Below are positions 1 to 12,648 of a stretch of DNA of 64,000 nt, piece after piece (the stretch's first letter is position 1; the number at the start of each line of letters is the position of its first letter). Position numbers and translations under genes: made by a program. Under the pieces are notes generated by a model. The model did no database searches and was not told the origin of the DNA. It saw only the letters and a list, made by a program, of their open reading frames with translations. Source of the stretch: Lasiosphaeris hirsuta (lineage: Eukaryota > Ascomycota > Sordariomycetes > Sordariales > Lasiosphaeriaceae); NCBI GenBank assembly GCA_030549175.1, contig JAUKUA010000001.1, positions 1,550,001 through 1,614,000 on the forward strand, in the 5' to 3' direction.

Positions 1-3000
1 GTCTGTGCATGGAGAGTGATGATGTTCAGCAGGAACGGGAGCCAGTGGTTGAGCACTGGTGGCTTCGCGTCGGCGTCGGCCGAGGCAAGAATTTCCCAAA
101 GGTCGGCGAATTTGTCAATCATGGATGGAACAAGCTGAGGCGGCCGACCCATAGAGCCACCTCTGATAATAGCGTCGACAACCGACAACAAATTTTCCGC
201 CATTTGCAAGCTCTGCTCCAAAGTCCTATCCATTGGCGGCGGATTCCTCGGCGATGGCAGGAGATCGAGGAACCGCATCTGAGCCCGGCTTTTGAGGTGA
301 TGCGTTATCTCCGGGCTCAAGCAGGACAGCATCCCTATCCATGAGATATTCCTAGCGTCGATGGCCTTGTCCATGGCGTTTGCGAAGAGCTCCAACAAGG
401 ATTGCTGTCGGTCGGCAGCCTCCGGACTGCTCTGGTCGTTTGATGCTAAACTTATGGAAAGCTTCACTTGGCAGAAAGGCAACGTAAACTCGTTGGTGAG
501 TTCCAAAACCTGATCGAACGTCACGTGTGTCTGATCATCAGCGGCAGGAATCAATAGCTTCGTCGTCATAAAGTCGATCCAGTTGCCAACATGCGCGTCT
601 GGGGACTTGACGACCAACGCCCGGGCCACCCCCGTCGCATCCTTCAGCACGAGCTGCTGGACTAGCCCGAGAAGCTGGCTCTGGACGTCAGGTTTGTCCA
701 GAGGTAAATTTTCGGTATCGTTTTGCGTCCTGGAGTAAGAGTACTCGGCAAGTGCAACGCGAACCAGTCCCAGCAGCTCTTTGGGGTTTTCTCGACATGC
801 CTGGTCCTGAAGAATGCTGAAGCGGTAACATTCTTCAGGCGCGAGAAGACCGCCTTGTGAGATAGGGGCCATGAACAGCTGAAGGGCCTCCTGCATATAC
901 CTCGTCCGATGTGTGATATGAAACACCTGAGGTCCTGAAGCATGTGGGGCGGGCCGAGTTGCAGCAGCATTCTGCCCGCCAGACGTTTCCGATGTCGTTG
1001 CCAGTATTGTAGGCATACCAAGACAGCCGACGGACACAAGCAATGGGAATATTCTCAGAATAGATGGCCGATTTCCCAAAGTGCGCAGGTACATTAGCCA
1101 TTTTGTCATGATCGCGTCGAAGTGCTGCGTGTCAAATATACGTAGACGTGTGAGCAGACCACTATAGGCTCGCTGCTTATCGTCTGCCTTGCCCCAGCAG
1201 CTTTGAAGCCGCTGGACAACGGTCTGAAACAGACGGTCCATGGTATGTCGGTCCAGGCTAGTGCCGCTGGCCAGGAGCTTCTCGATCTCCTCGTGGAGAC
1301 TGACATCGTCATCCTGGAGCCGGAGAGCCATGCTATCCGACACAGGCGAGCACGCGTCAACGGGGTTGTGACGGTCGTTCAACGCGAGGTCCCGCTGAAG
1401 TTGCGTCGCCAGCTCTTCTTGCCCGGGAATCCTAGAGGCGAGTCCAACAAGCGAAGCAAGGAGCGGACGGGCGCCAACGCCTTGCTCTCGGCCAACAACC
1501 CTGAGTCGTTTGTACAGGCCCGCAAAGAGCCCCTGTACGATGCCAATGGCAGAGAAAACAAATAAATGGCGACTAACAGTGTCAGCGACGGCGGCGAGTG
1601 TCTCGACGTTCGACTGTGTAGCTAACGACTTCAGTATCTCGCTCAGCATCGAAAAGTCTTCGGCGGCTTCGAGAACAGTTCGAACAGCGTTGAACATGGC
1701 GGGTGGTAGCTCCGGACCCCGACCCCCATCCTTCTCCTTCTGTTCAGAATTGACAGCCAACCCATCTCGGAGCCAAGTACCAATCTCGGCTTTGAGTGAT
1801 CTGCTGCTCAGTGTAATTCTCTTAGTGAGCTTGTTGATGTGTAGAGGCTTCCGCTGGAGAATCGGATCATCCATCTCTAGCGGCAATCCCAAGGAGTGTC
1901 GCAGGTGCTTGATCGCCAACTCTGTATCCCTTGCTTCGTCCTCCACACTGAACGATGCACGTCGGAGCATCCCGCCCCTGATGCTTTTCTGGGACTCGGC
2001 AAGAGCGTTCGTTGGCAGCTCGACGAGCAGGCGTGTGCCCCCCGGCCCATTCGGCAAAACATCTTGCGGGTCGGTGACGCCGCCGCGGGCCATGAGCCAC
2101 TGGACATAGCGGGGAACGGAGAAGTTGCCAGACCGGACAAGCTCACAGACAAGGTGGTACAGGGCGTTCTTCCGCCCCTGTTCCTCAAAGCCATCCGCGT
2201 CTAGAAAGTCCAAGATGGCCGTGGTAACATCCATACCAAACGTACCCCCCCAATGTTGCAACATTCGGCTCGTGACGAAAATTTTGGCCAAGCCGGGCCT
2301 GTAGAGCGAGGTGCACCACTCAAGAAGGGCTTTTACGAGTGACAGCTTGTCCTTCGAGAGCCCCCAGCACTGGGTAGTGAGTTCATCCGACATTGGTGAC
2401 TGGAGGGTTCCATCCAGCAACCTCACCAAGATATGGCGAGTAGCAGGCTGAGATCTGTTGGCGGACGCTACAAGCTGCTCATTGCGGTAGTTGATTGTTA
2501 CGAAAGCATTGAAACGAATCTGGTCGCCGGGGGGTAAAGATGCTTTGAGGGTATCGCGATACTTGGACCAAACGCCCGGAGAAACAAAGTTCTCCGGGCT
2601 ACTCAAAATTAGATTATTAACAAGGACGGTTAGTTTAGAGAATAGCGGCAGGAGCAAGTCCTTATCTGGGTGACTTTGAAGCTAATCAAGTGTTAGAATG
2701 ATGTCTTGGAGAACGTCCAAGGGCTACTTACTACGTGATGGTGGCTGATGAGCGCAGTAATCAGCCGACGACCATACTTTCGAAGTCGAAGCAAGTCTTT
2801 CCAGTAAATCTCGGTAAGGAGCATCCACATAGGTAGCCTGGACTGTTGGGTGTTTTCAAGGTTGGAGACCAGCCATTCCATGTAGTGCTCGCGGTCTAGT
2901 AAATGCTCGGAATAAAGATGCGTAGCCAGTCGAATTCTGTCCAAACGTTAGAAGGCGTCTATCCCAAAGAGCCGTAAAATGATACACTTACGCGTAGCCA

Positions 3001-4229
3001 ACCTTCAGCTTCCACTCCTCCTCCTCAAAGCCAAAGACAACATTTTCGACAAATTGCTCGACAAAAACAGTCCAGTCCTTGTGCCACTTCGCCTCGCCTC
3101 CTATGACTAGCGAGCCGCTCACGCCCTTCCTTTTAAAGGCACGGATTTCATTGGCACCCACGCACTTGGCCAGCCAGACGGCACGGTCAGTCGGCACATT
3201 CTTGTTGAGACACTGTTCCAAAAGAATTTTACCCCTGATCCCATGGGGTATCGTCCGACTGAGTCGGCGGAGCGAAATGGCCGGATTTGCCAGATCCTTC
3301 ATCCACACTTCCCTCTTCGTATCGGTAAGGGTAACGCGCGGGGGCGGTTTGAAAGTTGATGGTGCCGTGATCTGCCCCCCATGCCTCCGTTCCCCTATCA
3401 CATTGGTGAAGACGCTGGATAGAGCATTCAGACCGCTCTTATGCTTGAGTGCCGCAAACAATATTCCCTTTGCTGACGATGTCTCAGTTTGCGCAACCGG
3501 TGCCTTGTCAAAATAGCCCTGACGGATTGCGTTCTCCGAGAATTGGTCTTCGGGATGGTTGCCGGTCCATGGGAAGAAGTCTGCGTAGCCGACCGATGGC
3601 GGAGGACCGAGATTGCCCGCACCACCACCACCTGATGCTGGCTTTGACTGGAAATCGTTCTTGGCATGCGTGTAATAGCGCGGCGCGATAGATGGCACCT
3701 CGACGGTATAAGGCTTCGGACGGGAGTCTTTCCGGACCAGGGGGGCGGTACTCGAGGGTACCTCCCGGCGGGGCATGTCGGCGGTGAAGCGCTGGCGGCG
3801 CGGGGGCAACGGTAAGGGGGCATCCGGGTCGACAGTCGGTGCACGGGTCGAGAGATTGGGACTCATGTCGCCGAGATCGGAGGAATCGGTCGGGGGCATT
3901 ATGCGCGACGGAGTGAAGGGCTTGGACGAATCGATTGTGTTCGGAGACTCGCTGATGCCGGCATAGTTGACGGCGTCGGCCGCCGGATCGTGGGACAACT
4001 CCAGCTTAAGGCGCGACCCGCCGCGGCGCTGGAGCCCGGGGCGATTTTGAGTGCCATCGCTCGGCTCCGAGGGGCTGAAGTCGTGAAATGTGGTCTCCTT
4101 ACGAATCGGCGACGGCGGCAGATAGGTGCGCTGGCGCGCGGCGGCGGCCTGGCGCTGCGACAGGCTCGGGCCGCTTAGCTTTCGTGAGGGCTGTCGCTGC
4201 TGGACGCCCAATGGGGGCCGGGAGGTCAT
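1..4229 (-). CDS. srb8: Mediator complex subunit 12 (Srb8), 3' end cut by window
   Basis: MED12 is the large scaffold of the Mediator CDK8 kinase module in the nucleus; it activates the kinase and represses or tunes RNA polymerase II transcription. Three exons are visible: 2992-4229, 2732-2936 and 2681 down to 1, with GT-AG introns of 55 and 50 nt that keep the frame. The start MTSRPPLGVQQRQP at 4229 is the usual fungal MED12 N-terminus. Residues about 1-230 are a disordered Pro/Ser/Arg-rich region with the motif PPSPIRK. Residues about 300-385 form the Med12 signature domain (RRLSRTIPHGIRG, WLAKCVGANEIRAFKRKG). The rest is helical and runs open to base 1, giving about 1374 residues. It is divergently placed to the Asterix gene. 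Identification is by recalled family motifs; I am confident. Confidence 0.93.
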
Positions 4230-6428
4230 CGCTGGAAGATGAGCCGATGCGCCATACCGCAGGATATCGAAGAACTGAGACTGGAAGGGCGATGGAAGGC
4301 TGCGATGGTGGAAGTGCCGGTCAACGGTCGACGGGTCGTCGAGGCTGGAGTGAGATGGGATGTGGTCGGAACCTGGCCCCTGCCGGAAGAATGGGGCGGC
4401 ACCTTAGTCGTAGGTCTCCCGGCGAAAAGCCACCCAACGGGCTCACAGCGCCCCCGATTCGGCAGTGCCAGCTCGGTCAGGTCCAAAGACTAAAAGGGTC
4501 ATAAAAATGATCAAAATATCGAAGGCGGGGGAAGTTGCACAACGAGGTCAAAACGGCGAGGATAAAGGCCCGCGGCCGAAGCTGAACACAAAAGGTGCGG
4601 TCCCAAAAACGACGGTCCAAAGGTCAATCGAGGTAATCGAGGTAGTGGAGGGGGTACGGGCTCTACTTCGCTCTCAGATTTGTGGTCGGGTTTCGAGCGG
4701 TGGGAGCACGAGCGCTCCAGAGGACGAATGGAATGGCGTGCGCTGTGCGGGCTGCGGACAGGCTGGGTCTGCCTGCAAGGATGGGATTATATGCCCCGGC
4801 CGCAACACCGCACCTTCTCGTCAGGATTGGAGGACGGCGCCACCGTTGGTTGATCGTGCACGGTGCGATGTGCGATGTGCGATGTGCGATGTGCGATGTG
4901 CGATGTGCGATTGACAACTTGTTAGGTAGGCAGCTGGGACCTCATCCTCTTCCTCATCACCCCCAACATGGTTTCCCAAGCGCTTTCTAGTTGATGGCCC
5001 GGTGGAGTCATGTTGAGTCCTGCTGCCACTCTCCGAGACCCGGTATATGAGCTGTGCACACTCGCACAGAATCTGTCCCCGCCCGCATACAGCCTACGGT
5101 TTGAAAGGAATCAAGGAATCGACCTGCCGGGTGTCGACTGCGTATGCCCGCGTGCCCGCGTACTGCCCGCGTACCTTACGTAGCAGGCCTGCGACCCAGC
5201 GGGTTGACATCGCTGTGGTTCGCCGCAGCAGGGACAATTCGCCGCTAATATTCAGCAAGCGAGGAGATCCGGTCCTGCCGCACGGGGTGACGGGGTGCCT
5301 TGGCTCGTGGTAGGGTCGCCTAGGTGGCCATCGAGCCAAGGAACCGGAGGCAGGCAAGCTTGGGACCCCAGGCCAGTGAGACGGCCAGTGCGACGTCCAC
5401 CTGCTTTCCCGATGGATGCTCCAGATCGTGGGTGCGAAAATGGAGATAGCCGTACGAGCCGTCCCTGTTGCTGGTATATTGGTCATGATAAGAGAGACTG
5501 TTTTGTCAACGTCGACGGCACCTGCACACTGCCGAATCAGGAGTGCCTGACACGCTGACACGCCCTGGGTTTTTGCATCATCTCGTCCAACGCGAAAAAG
5601 GAATTTCAGCCAGCCATACCTGACCATCCCCTTCGACCCCTTCGACCCCTCCGTCCCCTCCGCCGCTGCACGGCAGCGGAGTTGAGCTTTTGGGCCGCCT
5701 CGAGCTTATACAAGCAATTACCTCATACCTCACATCGCGCCGAGCCCCGATGGAGCCTAGGTGGTGAGGCCATGTTGGTCGTTGACTGATGCTGCCCCAA
5801 TCCGGGAGGTTGCACTGCACGCACTGCACCGCTACACCATTCCTGGCGGTTCTTCCCAGGCGGCCTGAGACCCGCCCTCGCTGGCTTGAGTAATCCCGAA
5901 GTCGGTATCCATTCACATCCCAGATAAGCCCGGCGTCACAGGTCTGGCTCTCTCTGCTTGTCCCACGTACTGTTTCTGAGGAGATGTGACGAGTCTAGCC
6001 ATTTTCCATCGCGGCAGTATGTCCCTTTTGGACTCGCACGTTCCCGAGTTGACCACTCGGAAGATGGGGTATGGTTCAAGTGAGTGCGAATGCCCGCAGG
6101 TGGCAAACAATCGTCCTCGAACAGCATGCTTCTATCTCCACACTGGTGTCGTTGAAATGGCGCAAAGTGGTCCGGAAACACATTGTAGTTCCGCAAGGAA
6201 GGTTCCGTCTGGGGTAGGTACGGCAAAGGAAAAGCGCGGCAAATCCGTGGGTTTAGCAGGATGGCGGTTACAGTGGAGCCGCAGCAGGCCACCCGTGTAG
6301 CCTCTAGCCTTGGCCTCATTCGTGTTCGATTGGGAATTCAGCGCTGTCTTGTGCTTCTAGTAATCACTTCTCCCCACAGCCAGATAGAAATTAGAGGCTT
6401 CTGGGAAAAAACACGCGAGCCGACCACA
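4230..6428. other. Divergent intergenic region between MED12 and Asterix genes
   Basis: About 2.2 kb with no convincing coding region on either strand; the open frames present lack codon bias and recognisable motifs. It should hold both promoters. It contains a heptamer repeat at 4864-4911 and small CCCGCGTAC/CCCGCGTGC repeats near 5147-5172. The stretch before 6429 carries a possible leader intron for the Asterix gene (acceptor ccccacag near 6378), which is unproven. Confidence 0.6.
4864..4911. repeat. TGCGATG heptamer microsatellite, almost 7 copies
   Basis: Six perfect TGCGATG units followed by TGCGAT, in the MED12 upstream region about 640 bp before its start codon. A 7-nt period is not a multiple of 3, so it would shift frame if translated, which agrees with a non-coding location. 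Such tracts are prone to length polymorphism. Confidence 0.95.
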
Positions 6429-7102
6429 ATGGCTACTAAGAACCTGAAGGATATGCGCCGGCCGGACTTGAGTAAGCCCGCCCCTGATCTCGAGTTGCCG
6501 TCGCACCTGCGGTCGCGATCGCGACGCCCTCGAGCTTCCAATATCCAGCCTGCTAATCAGACATCTCGGTGCAGTCATCCCGTATCAAGAACCGGCCCCG
6601 AAGGGCGACAGCGCCGAGTTCGGATCGACCCTCTCGTCGACGTTGCCCATGGCCGCCGTCTTCATGCGCAATCGCTACGTCGGATGGTAAGCTTGCCCTC
6701 AATGCCACCTCCAGTCGCGCTTTCGCATCCGCATCCGTCATCTGCCCGATATTATGGCATATTCGCGCCAATGCCCACTTGTGCCGTTCGGACTATTCCA
6801 ACCAAACTTCATCAAACAACAGACAACTAACAAAAGTTGCTTACAGGGCCGCCGTCATCTTTAGTGTACAGAGCTGGCTCGGCGAGAGCGAGGATTCGAA
6901 GAAGAGCAGCAGCACACCCGGCTACTTCACCGTTGGAATGTCATGTAGGGCATTATATGATCTTCCCCCTTTTCTGCGTCCGAAAGCTAACGAGCTGATA
7001 GTAATGTCCCTCGCCGTTACCTATCTCCCCCTCTTCCTTCCGCCCACACCGGGTCAGCAAAGAGCGAGCGCAACAGACGCACCAGCCCCCGTTCCGGCAT
7101 AG
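6429..7102 (+). CDS. PAT complex subunit Asterix-like ER membrane protein
   Basis: This is the small membrane protein Asterix (WDR83OS, UPF0139 family), which with CCDC47 forms the ER intramembrane chaperone that protects polar transmembrane segments during membrane protein insertion. Exons: 6429-6471, 6575-6686, 6847-6944, 7002-7102; all junctions are GT-AG and phases agree, giving 117 residues, close to the family length. Family motifs: DMRRPDL at residues 8-14, SSTLPMAA near 35-42, QSWLGESED near 60-68 and GYFTVGMSLMSLAVTYLPLF at 77-96. Hydrophobic segments lie at about 40-60 and 77-99, followed by a Pro/Ala-rich tail. The start is the first ATG in frame with the conserved DMRRPDL motif. 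The gene is only visible after splicing; no single open frame shows it. Confidence 0.92.
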
Positions 7103-8318
7103 AACAACGGAAAAGGAATTCAGAACCAAACCCGGCCCAGTGGTGGTGAGATAGGCCTATCGACGTGGTCCAACAGCAGTGCATCATGCCAGTATGTGTG
7201 GAGCTGGACACGATCGATTGTACAGTACATAGTACACCTCCAGCACAAATAATATGGATGCTATAATGATTTTTTTTCTGGACTATCCTCTCGACACTCA
7301 GTCCCAATAGAGTTCAAGCTGTGGTCGGGAATACTCCGAGTGGCGGAAGATGTCGCCATGCACGCAGTGATCATATCGGCCTTTGTCAGCAACCAGCCTC
7401 ATCGATCTTTTCAGCCTCCGACAATAACGCCCTATGAATTATCTTCATGAGATCTTCCAACAAACCACCCCGTGTTTATTTGCCTAGCTCAACATTGAGC
7501 TCTGCAGTCAGGGGGTTTTGATGAGTGCCAGCTTCAAACTCTGGTGTATAGGCCCAACTTCGAATCCATCACCTATTGTGGAGCAAGTATTGAATCCAGT
7601 AGCCACTGTCCGTATATAAATGAAACGACAATCTGATTTCTGTATCACGTAGACTTGTCGGGAGTTGTTCCATCTCCAGCCCCAGTTGAAACGCCTCATT
7701 GCCGCGCCACAGCTGGAACATTGTGTGATTATGTAATGCTAGTATTGGAGTTCAGCGATCCTGAAACCGCCTGTGCACGAGAATCGCACCACACCTCGGC
7801 TTCCACATTCAGTCAACCTCTTGCCGCTCAAGAGATTCTGTGATGAATCGCAAAATGATCATTTCTTCCTTTGCTACTAACTCTCTCATTTAGTATCTCA
7901 TTGGTTTCCTTGAATGCAAATGTTCATTTCATTTTCCCCACAGCTCAAAGCACCAATGGCGATGCACCGCCACCATTGAATCGCGTCCTCAAGCCTGAAA
8001 CTCCAAGCTCAGGGGCGACCCGCCCCCGCGACCCAGGAGAAGGAGTTTCAGATGCGACGGGTTTACCGCTTCGTGCGACTCGTCGGATCACCGCCTCCTC
8101 TCTTCTTCTTCTCTCTTATTCTCTGTTCGCTTCTTTTTCGTCCACTTTGCTATTGTTCGTGGTGATCTTCGTTGCATCTCCGTAATTCTCATCCTCCTAC
8201 AGCTGGTCTGGATCTATTCATTTTCCTACGTATATACTCTCTTTCCAGCAGGCGACTGGTCGCATTGAAAGCCATTTTCCCACCCGCTACTACGACCCTT
8301 CAGGATATCACAGTCAAG
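7103..8318. other. Intergenic region upstream of small peptide gene
   Basis: About 1.2 kb without a supported gene. The last 250 bases before 8319 are pyrimidine-rich (tcttcttctctcttattctc and similar near 8100-8200), as expected of a fungal promoter or 5' leader. The first part is presumably the 3' UTR of the Asterix gene. Confidence 0.55.
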
Positions 8319-8552
8319 ATGAAGCCCGCCAAGCTCGCTGCCGCCGTCCTGTCGCTATGCGTCTCGCTCGTCAGTGCCGGCGTCGTCATCACCCCTATCA
8401 GGCAAGAGCAGGTCGTCGCCAAGAACTCGGACGACTGCTTCTTCGGCGTCACAACTCCCCAGGGATGCGGGTGAGTCTTTGTGAACTTGAGAAATCAAAG
8501 CCTGTGTGTGGCGAAGCTAATCGAACAACGATACAGACCTCTCCGAAGCTAA
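8319..8552 (+). CDS. Small secreted two-cysteine peptide, 55 aa
   Basis: Exons 8319-8470 and 8537-8552, intron of 66 nt with GTGAGT donor and ATACAG acceptor, phase 2. The product is 55 residues. Residues 1-20 form a typical signal peptide (hydrophobic core LAAAVLSLCVSLVSA, cleavage likely after Ala20). The mature peptide would be about 35 residues with two Cys, in DDCFFGVTTPQGCGPLRS at the C-terminus, enough for one disulfide ring of about 10 residues. The second exon encodes only the end of Gly51 and PLRS, so the peptide is missed without splicing. ATG follows cagtcaag, a good fungal start context. Function is unknown: it could be an extracellular signal, an effector-like peptide or a cell-wall component. 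No neighbouring processing enzymes are seen. Confidence 0.7.
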
Positions 8553-9253
8553 CGAGACAATCGACGCGGTGCGCGCACTCGGGAGTTGGTCCGGCATGGG
8601 GCTGTTGGTATTGATGGCATTGATTGGTTGGTAATGGGGCGTACGGAGAATAGCGGTCCACGTTGAAAAGAGGGGGAGCCGCGAGAACCTGTGGACATAG
8701 CCACCGTCTCGCCGGGAGGTTACTGAGCCCCTGAGGAAAGAGGGGGCGCACAGGATCTCCGAGTCTTCAACCGTTAGGCGGTTGGTCACCTTGGATTCAA
8801 AACCAGGTTCTCGGCTCTGGGCTCCGGGTGCATGCAAAATTATTCTGTTCAAGCTTCTGTTCAAGCTTCGCTTTAGTTTTTAACTTCTATAAACCATACA
8901 CGCCTTGAGCGTACTCTTCAACCAATGTATACTTAAAACATGGCTCGGTGTCACGTCAACAAATGAATCCCAATGTCTCTGGTATGAGAAGTGATGGGCA
9001 AAGAGCTAACTTTTCGCTGAATTAAATCCGCCGCTAAAATAACAATGCTTTCTATGTTATCGACCATGCGGCAACACTAGATATGCTGATGGAAACCAGG
9101 TCCCAGGCTTGAAAGTCCAGTTCGGTGGCCTCGGACAGCGCAGGAGGCAACCCTCCTTATTGTAAAGGAGGAAGGAAAGAACCGCCAAGCTTCTTTCTAC
9201 AAACTTAAAGGAGTGAGAAGGGGCGGCCGGGTATTGCCATATCCCGCTTCCCT
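8553..9253. other. Convergent 3' intergenic region
   Basis: 700 bp between the 3' ends of the secreted peptide gene and the Rqc2 gene. It should hold both 3' UTRs and polyadenylation sites. No gene or RNA signature is seen. Confidence 0.6.
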
Positions 9254-12200
9254 TCACTTCTTTGAGCCCCGTCCGCCCCTTCCCCCCTTCCCCTGACCTG
9301 CCTTCGACCCTCCACTACCACCCCCGCTCACGCCCGGCACCATGATAGTGACCTTGCCGACAGGCACGGAGTTGAATGCCTCCTCCACCTTGAGCCCCTT
9401 AATCAACTCGACCTCACGCGGCCACATTTTCTCGGGGTCCGCCGCTCCCTCGTCTAACACGCCCTTCTTCCCCGCTAAGGCCCTCCACCTCTCCACGATG
9501 TCCTTGACTGCCTTGCCCTTTTTGGTATTCCCCGGCTGTAGCTTCACCTTGTACTTCATCTTTGCCATAGCATTCCACGGCGCACACACGGGAATCACCT
9601 CGAGGATCTCATCTCCCACCAGCGGCGTGCCAACAAGCGAATCAAGAGGCCCCATCTCGATAGTCTCAGCGTCGTCCAACGTCTCAACGCCTTCCTCGAG
9701 CATCATCCGGCGGATCTCCTCGTGCTCGGCGATTTGCTTCTTTTGGCGCTCCAGCTGCGCCCGCCGGCGGTCCTGTACTGCTGCGGCTTCGGCTTCGCGC
9801 TGGGCCTTGGCGGCGGCTTCGGCCTCAACTTTTTGCCGGGCGGCTGTAACTCCGAGGAGAGACTCCATCAAGGCGCGGTCGTCTTTGTCCTGGTCCTTGT
9901 ACTTTGCGGCCATCTTCTTTGCCTTGCTGCGCTGACCGCGCTTCAGGGGGCCTTTTTGGCAGGCTGGGATGTTGTTGACGGGGTGCCCAAGCGAGACGAC
10001 GGGGTGGCAATTGAGGGAAGCTCAGGCTCATCTTCTTGCTCAGATTCCCCTTCCTCTGATGAGTTATCTTGTTCCTGTTCCTGTGGAGTGGGCTTGGGTG
10101 GCTCTTCGGGTATCTCAAGTTCCCCCAACTTCTCTGATGGTGGCTCGAGACTTCTAGGTCCGTCGTCCTTCTGGTCTTTCGCCCCACGTGACTGCAGAGG
10201 GTTGATTCTCTCCTCGTCGGCATCGCTTTGGTTCGCCTCCTCGTCGCTCTCTGAGTCCTCGGTTGTACCCTCTTGAAACGTGTCGGCTTCTGACGCAGCA
10301 CCTTTGCCCTTAGATTCCGCTCCTTTACTATCAGAGGATGCTGACTCCGCTTTATCAGAATCATAAAGCCTGTGCTTAACGTGCTTCACTTTACTCTCGT
10401 CGGAAATCTTAAACATAAGACCGAACCCCAGCATCAGAAGTGCTGGTGGCAGGAGATTACGCTTTCCCCGGACCATGAATGATCTTTAAAGCTCAGTGTC
10501 AGCAACACTCTCAAAGTCATTCATATGACGCGAGAAGACGAGAAGTGAGGATGCATACCCTACTCGCAGATACTCCCCCGCCGGTGCGGCCTTGGACACC
10601 TGGTCCGCATGTACCCACCACGCACCCATCCCAGCTTTCGAGTCCCACGCACTGGAGCCTATTTTCGGGTTTAGTAGATATAGGGGCAGGCATGTTTTGG
10701 GTGGGGGGTCCCTGCGTTGGAATACGTACAGCAGACTGATAGATTTCCGGCCTGTGTGAGGGTTGAGGGCGGAATGGGGGCTTCCGGCGTCTTAGGGTTG
10801 TTCTTGATGATAACACTCGATGCGCCGTGCATGTCTGCGTGGACGTAAACGTCGCCCTTTCTCAAATACCGCTTGTAGAGAATCTCATTTTTCTGAGCAT
10901 CATGGCCGCCGAGAACCAGATAGCCATCCGATGAGATGAACCATATGAATTTCTCAAACCACATTTGCTTCCTGATCGGCTGGAGGATTGGCTTTTCTTG
11001 CTTGAGCCCCTTTCTGAGGTCCTCAGTGATCTTTTGCTCGGCATTCTTCAATGCCATGGTAGACTGAAGGACGGTCTTTTTCTCCTTTCCAGCGGCTGAG
11101 CGTTTTTGCTCGTAGTATTCTCTTGCGTTGTTCCACGGTGTTATCTTGAGGTTAATATCGACAGTTAGACGCTTATCTACTGACTTGGCTTTATCGGCCT
11201 CGGTATCATCGATAGTCTCCTCGTCTGTGTCGTAGTCGAAATCATTGTCATCCTCGGCGTCTTCCTCTTCTTCTTCTTCTCCGAGGAGAAGAGTGATGAT
11301 ATTTTCATTCAGCCGCATTGGCAATTTGATGAGCTCAGCGACAGGATTATGTTGTCTCTGCTCTCGCTCAACGAGTTTGTTGACGTCCTCCCAATCCATA
11401 CCCTGCTGCAGTAGGCCGTTTATGGCATCCATTGCCTCCTGTACTCTCTCTACATTAGCCTCAATGGCGGCCGCCTTACGCAGATTGAGATACTGAATCT
11501 CCTGGAGTCCCTCGATCCGCTTGTTCTGGTCCTGCCGAGCAGCGTCTAGCTTCTTTTTTGCCGTAGCCTCACGCTCCTGGAGCTTTGACTGTAGCCTTTG
11601 CCCCTCGAGAGATGAGAAGAACTCGTCAACTGTCTTGTTGAAGCCATCAAACGGTAGGACGTGGCAAGTTGGGTCGTCCCCAAACTGCTTTGGAAGGAAA
11701 GGCTGGAAGTCTTCGTAAAGAAGTTTCTTAGTTTTGGCAGCCTGGGACGTCTCTCCATCAACACCCGAGTCAGCCGCGTGCGGACTAGGCTTGGCAATGA
11801 TGTAACCCTTTGCCTTGGATGAGCTTGTTATTTCTTCCAAGATGGCGCGCGCCTGCTCGAGCGACCGGAACAAGGAGCCGGCCAGGACTTCATTCTCCAG
11901 AATTTCAGTTGCCTTAGTGGCCGGGTTGAAATCTGTGAGTCGGAATACATGCTCAACAAGAACCGGTGGTAGTTCGGTTATCGTTGTTGCCAATCCCCTC
12001 CTCAGCTCGTCTGCGCCATTCTTTTTGACCTTTTTCCCAACTGCTTGTTCTGCTATCGTCTTCAGGGCCCGAGCCAGACGTTCCTTGGTCAATGGCGGCA
12101 CGCCTCCAAAGTTCTGCCTGTTCTCCAGGGTGTATGTCAAGCCCACCCGTTGGGGTTCTTGGCCCTCCCCCTCTGGGACATTGCGCAGCAATGCCAAGAT

Positions 12201-12648
12201 TGTGAGCGAGGCGTCAGTCAGGATGATATTCCCGCTCGCAAAGAACTCGACGTATAGCCGATATGCGCCATCACTGAACTGGAACTCGATGATACGGTCT
12301 GTGCCTATCTGCGACACAGAGGTGACTCGCCTAGTCTTGAGGAACTTGCGCAAACGGATGACGAAGTTACTGGGCGCCGGGGCGGTTGTGCGTGCGAAGT
12401 CAGTCAGGTGGCAACGGAAACCAGAATCGATGAGAAGCTGCTGTCTGTTTTCCGGCTTTGCGAACTTGAGAAGGAGGATTTTGGAGCTGAGGTCGTAGAT
12501 GTTGGCCAGGCGCAAAGAAACGAGCGACTCGGAGAGCTCGTGAGCCACAACCTGCAAAGGGGGAGGTCAGCCTGTTTCGTCTCTTGTGGGAACATATCGG
12601 AAAGAGGACGCATACCCTGACATCAAGAGATGAGAATCTCTGCTTCAT
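9254..12648 (-). CDS. rqc2: Rqc2/NEMF (Tae2) ribosome quality-control factor, apparent frameshift
   Basis: Rqc2 binds 60S subunits carrying stalled nascent chains, recruits the E3 ligase Ltn1 and adds C-terminal Ala/Thr tails. Exons: 12616-12648 (MKQRFSSLDVR), 10730-12551, 10559-10658, then 10483 down to 9254. The NFACT-N domain spans about residues 1-500; Asp9 and the Asp96-Arg97 pair correspond to the residues needed for tailing in yeast. A coiled-coil middle, an acidic run (EEEEEEDAED) and the NFACT-R domain (MWFEKFIWFISSDGYLVLGG, then HADMHGASS) follow. The last exon has a charged linker and the NFACT-C domain (PLDSLVGTPLVGDEILEV). Within this exon the frame breaks: TGA at 9943-9945 follows a run of five C (coding strand, 9946-9950), and the NFACT-C part lies in the frame reached by one extra C. 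No intron of usable length fits. Sequencing error or a real truncation are both possible. Confidence 0.9.

Noticed and set aside
5094..5627. 177-codon minus-strand frame between MED12 and Asterix
   Set aside because: No family motif, and repetitive CCCGCGT DNA explains the open frame.
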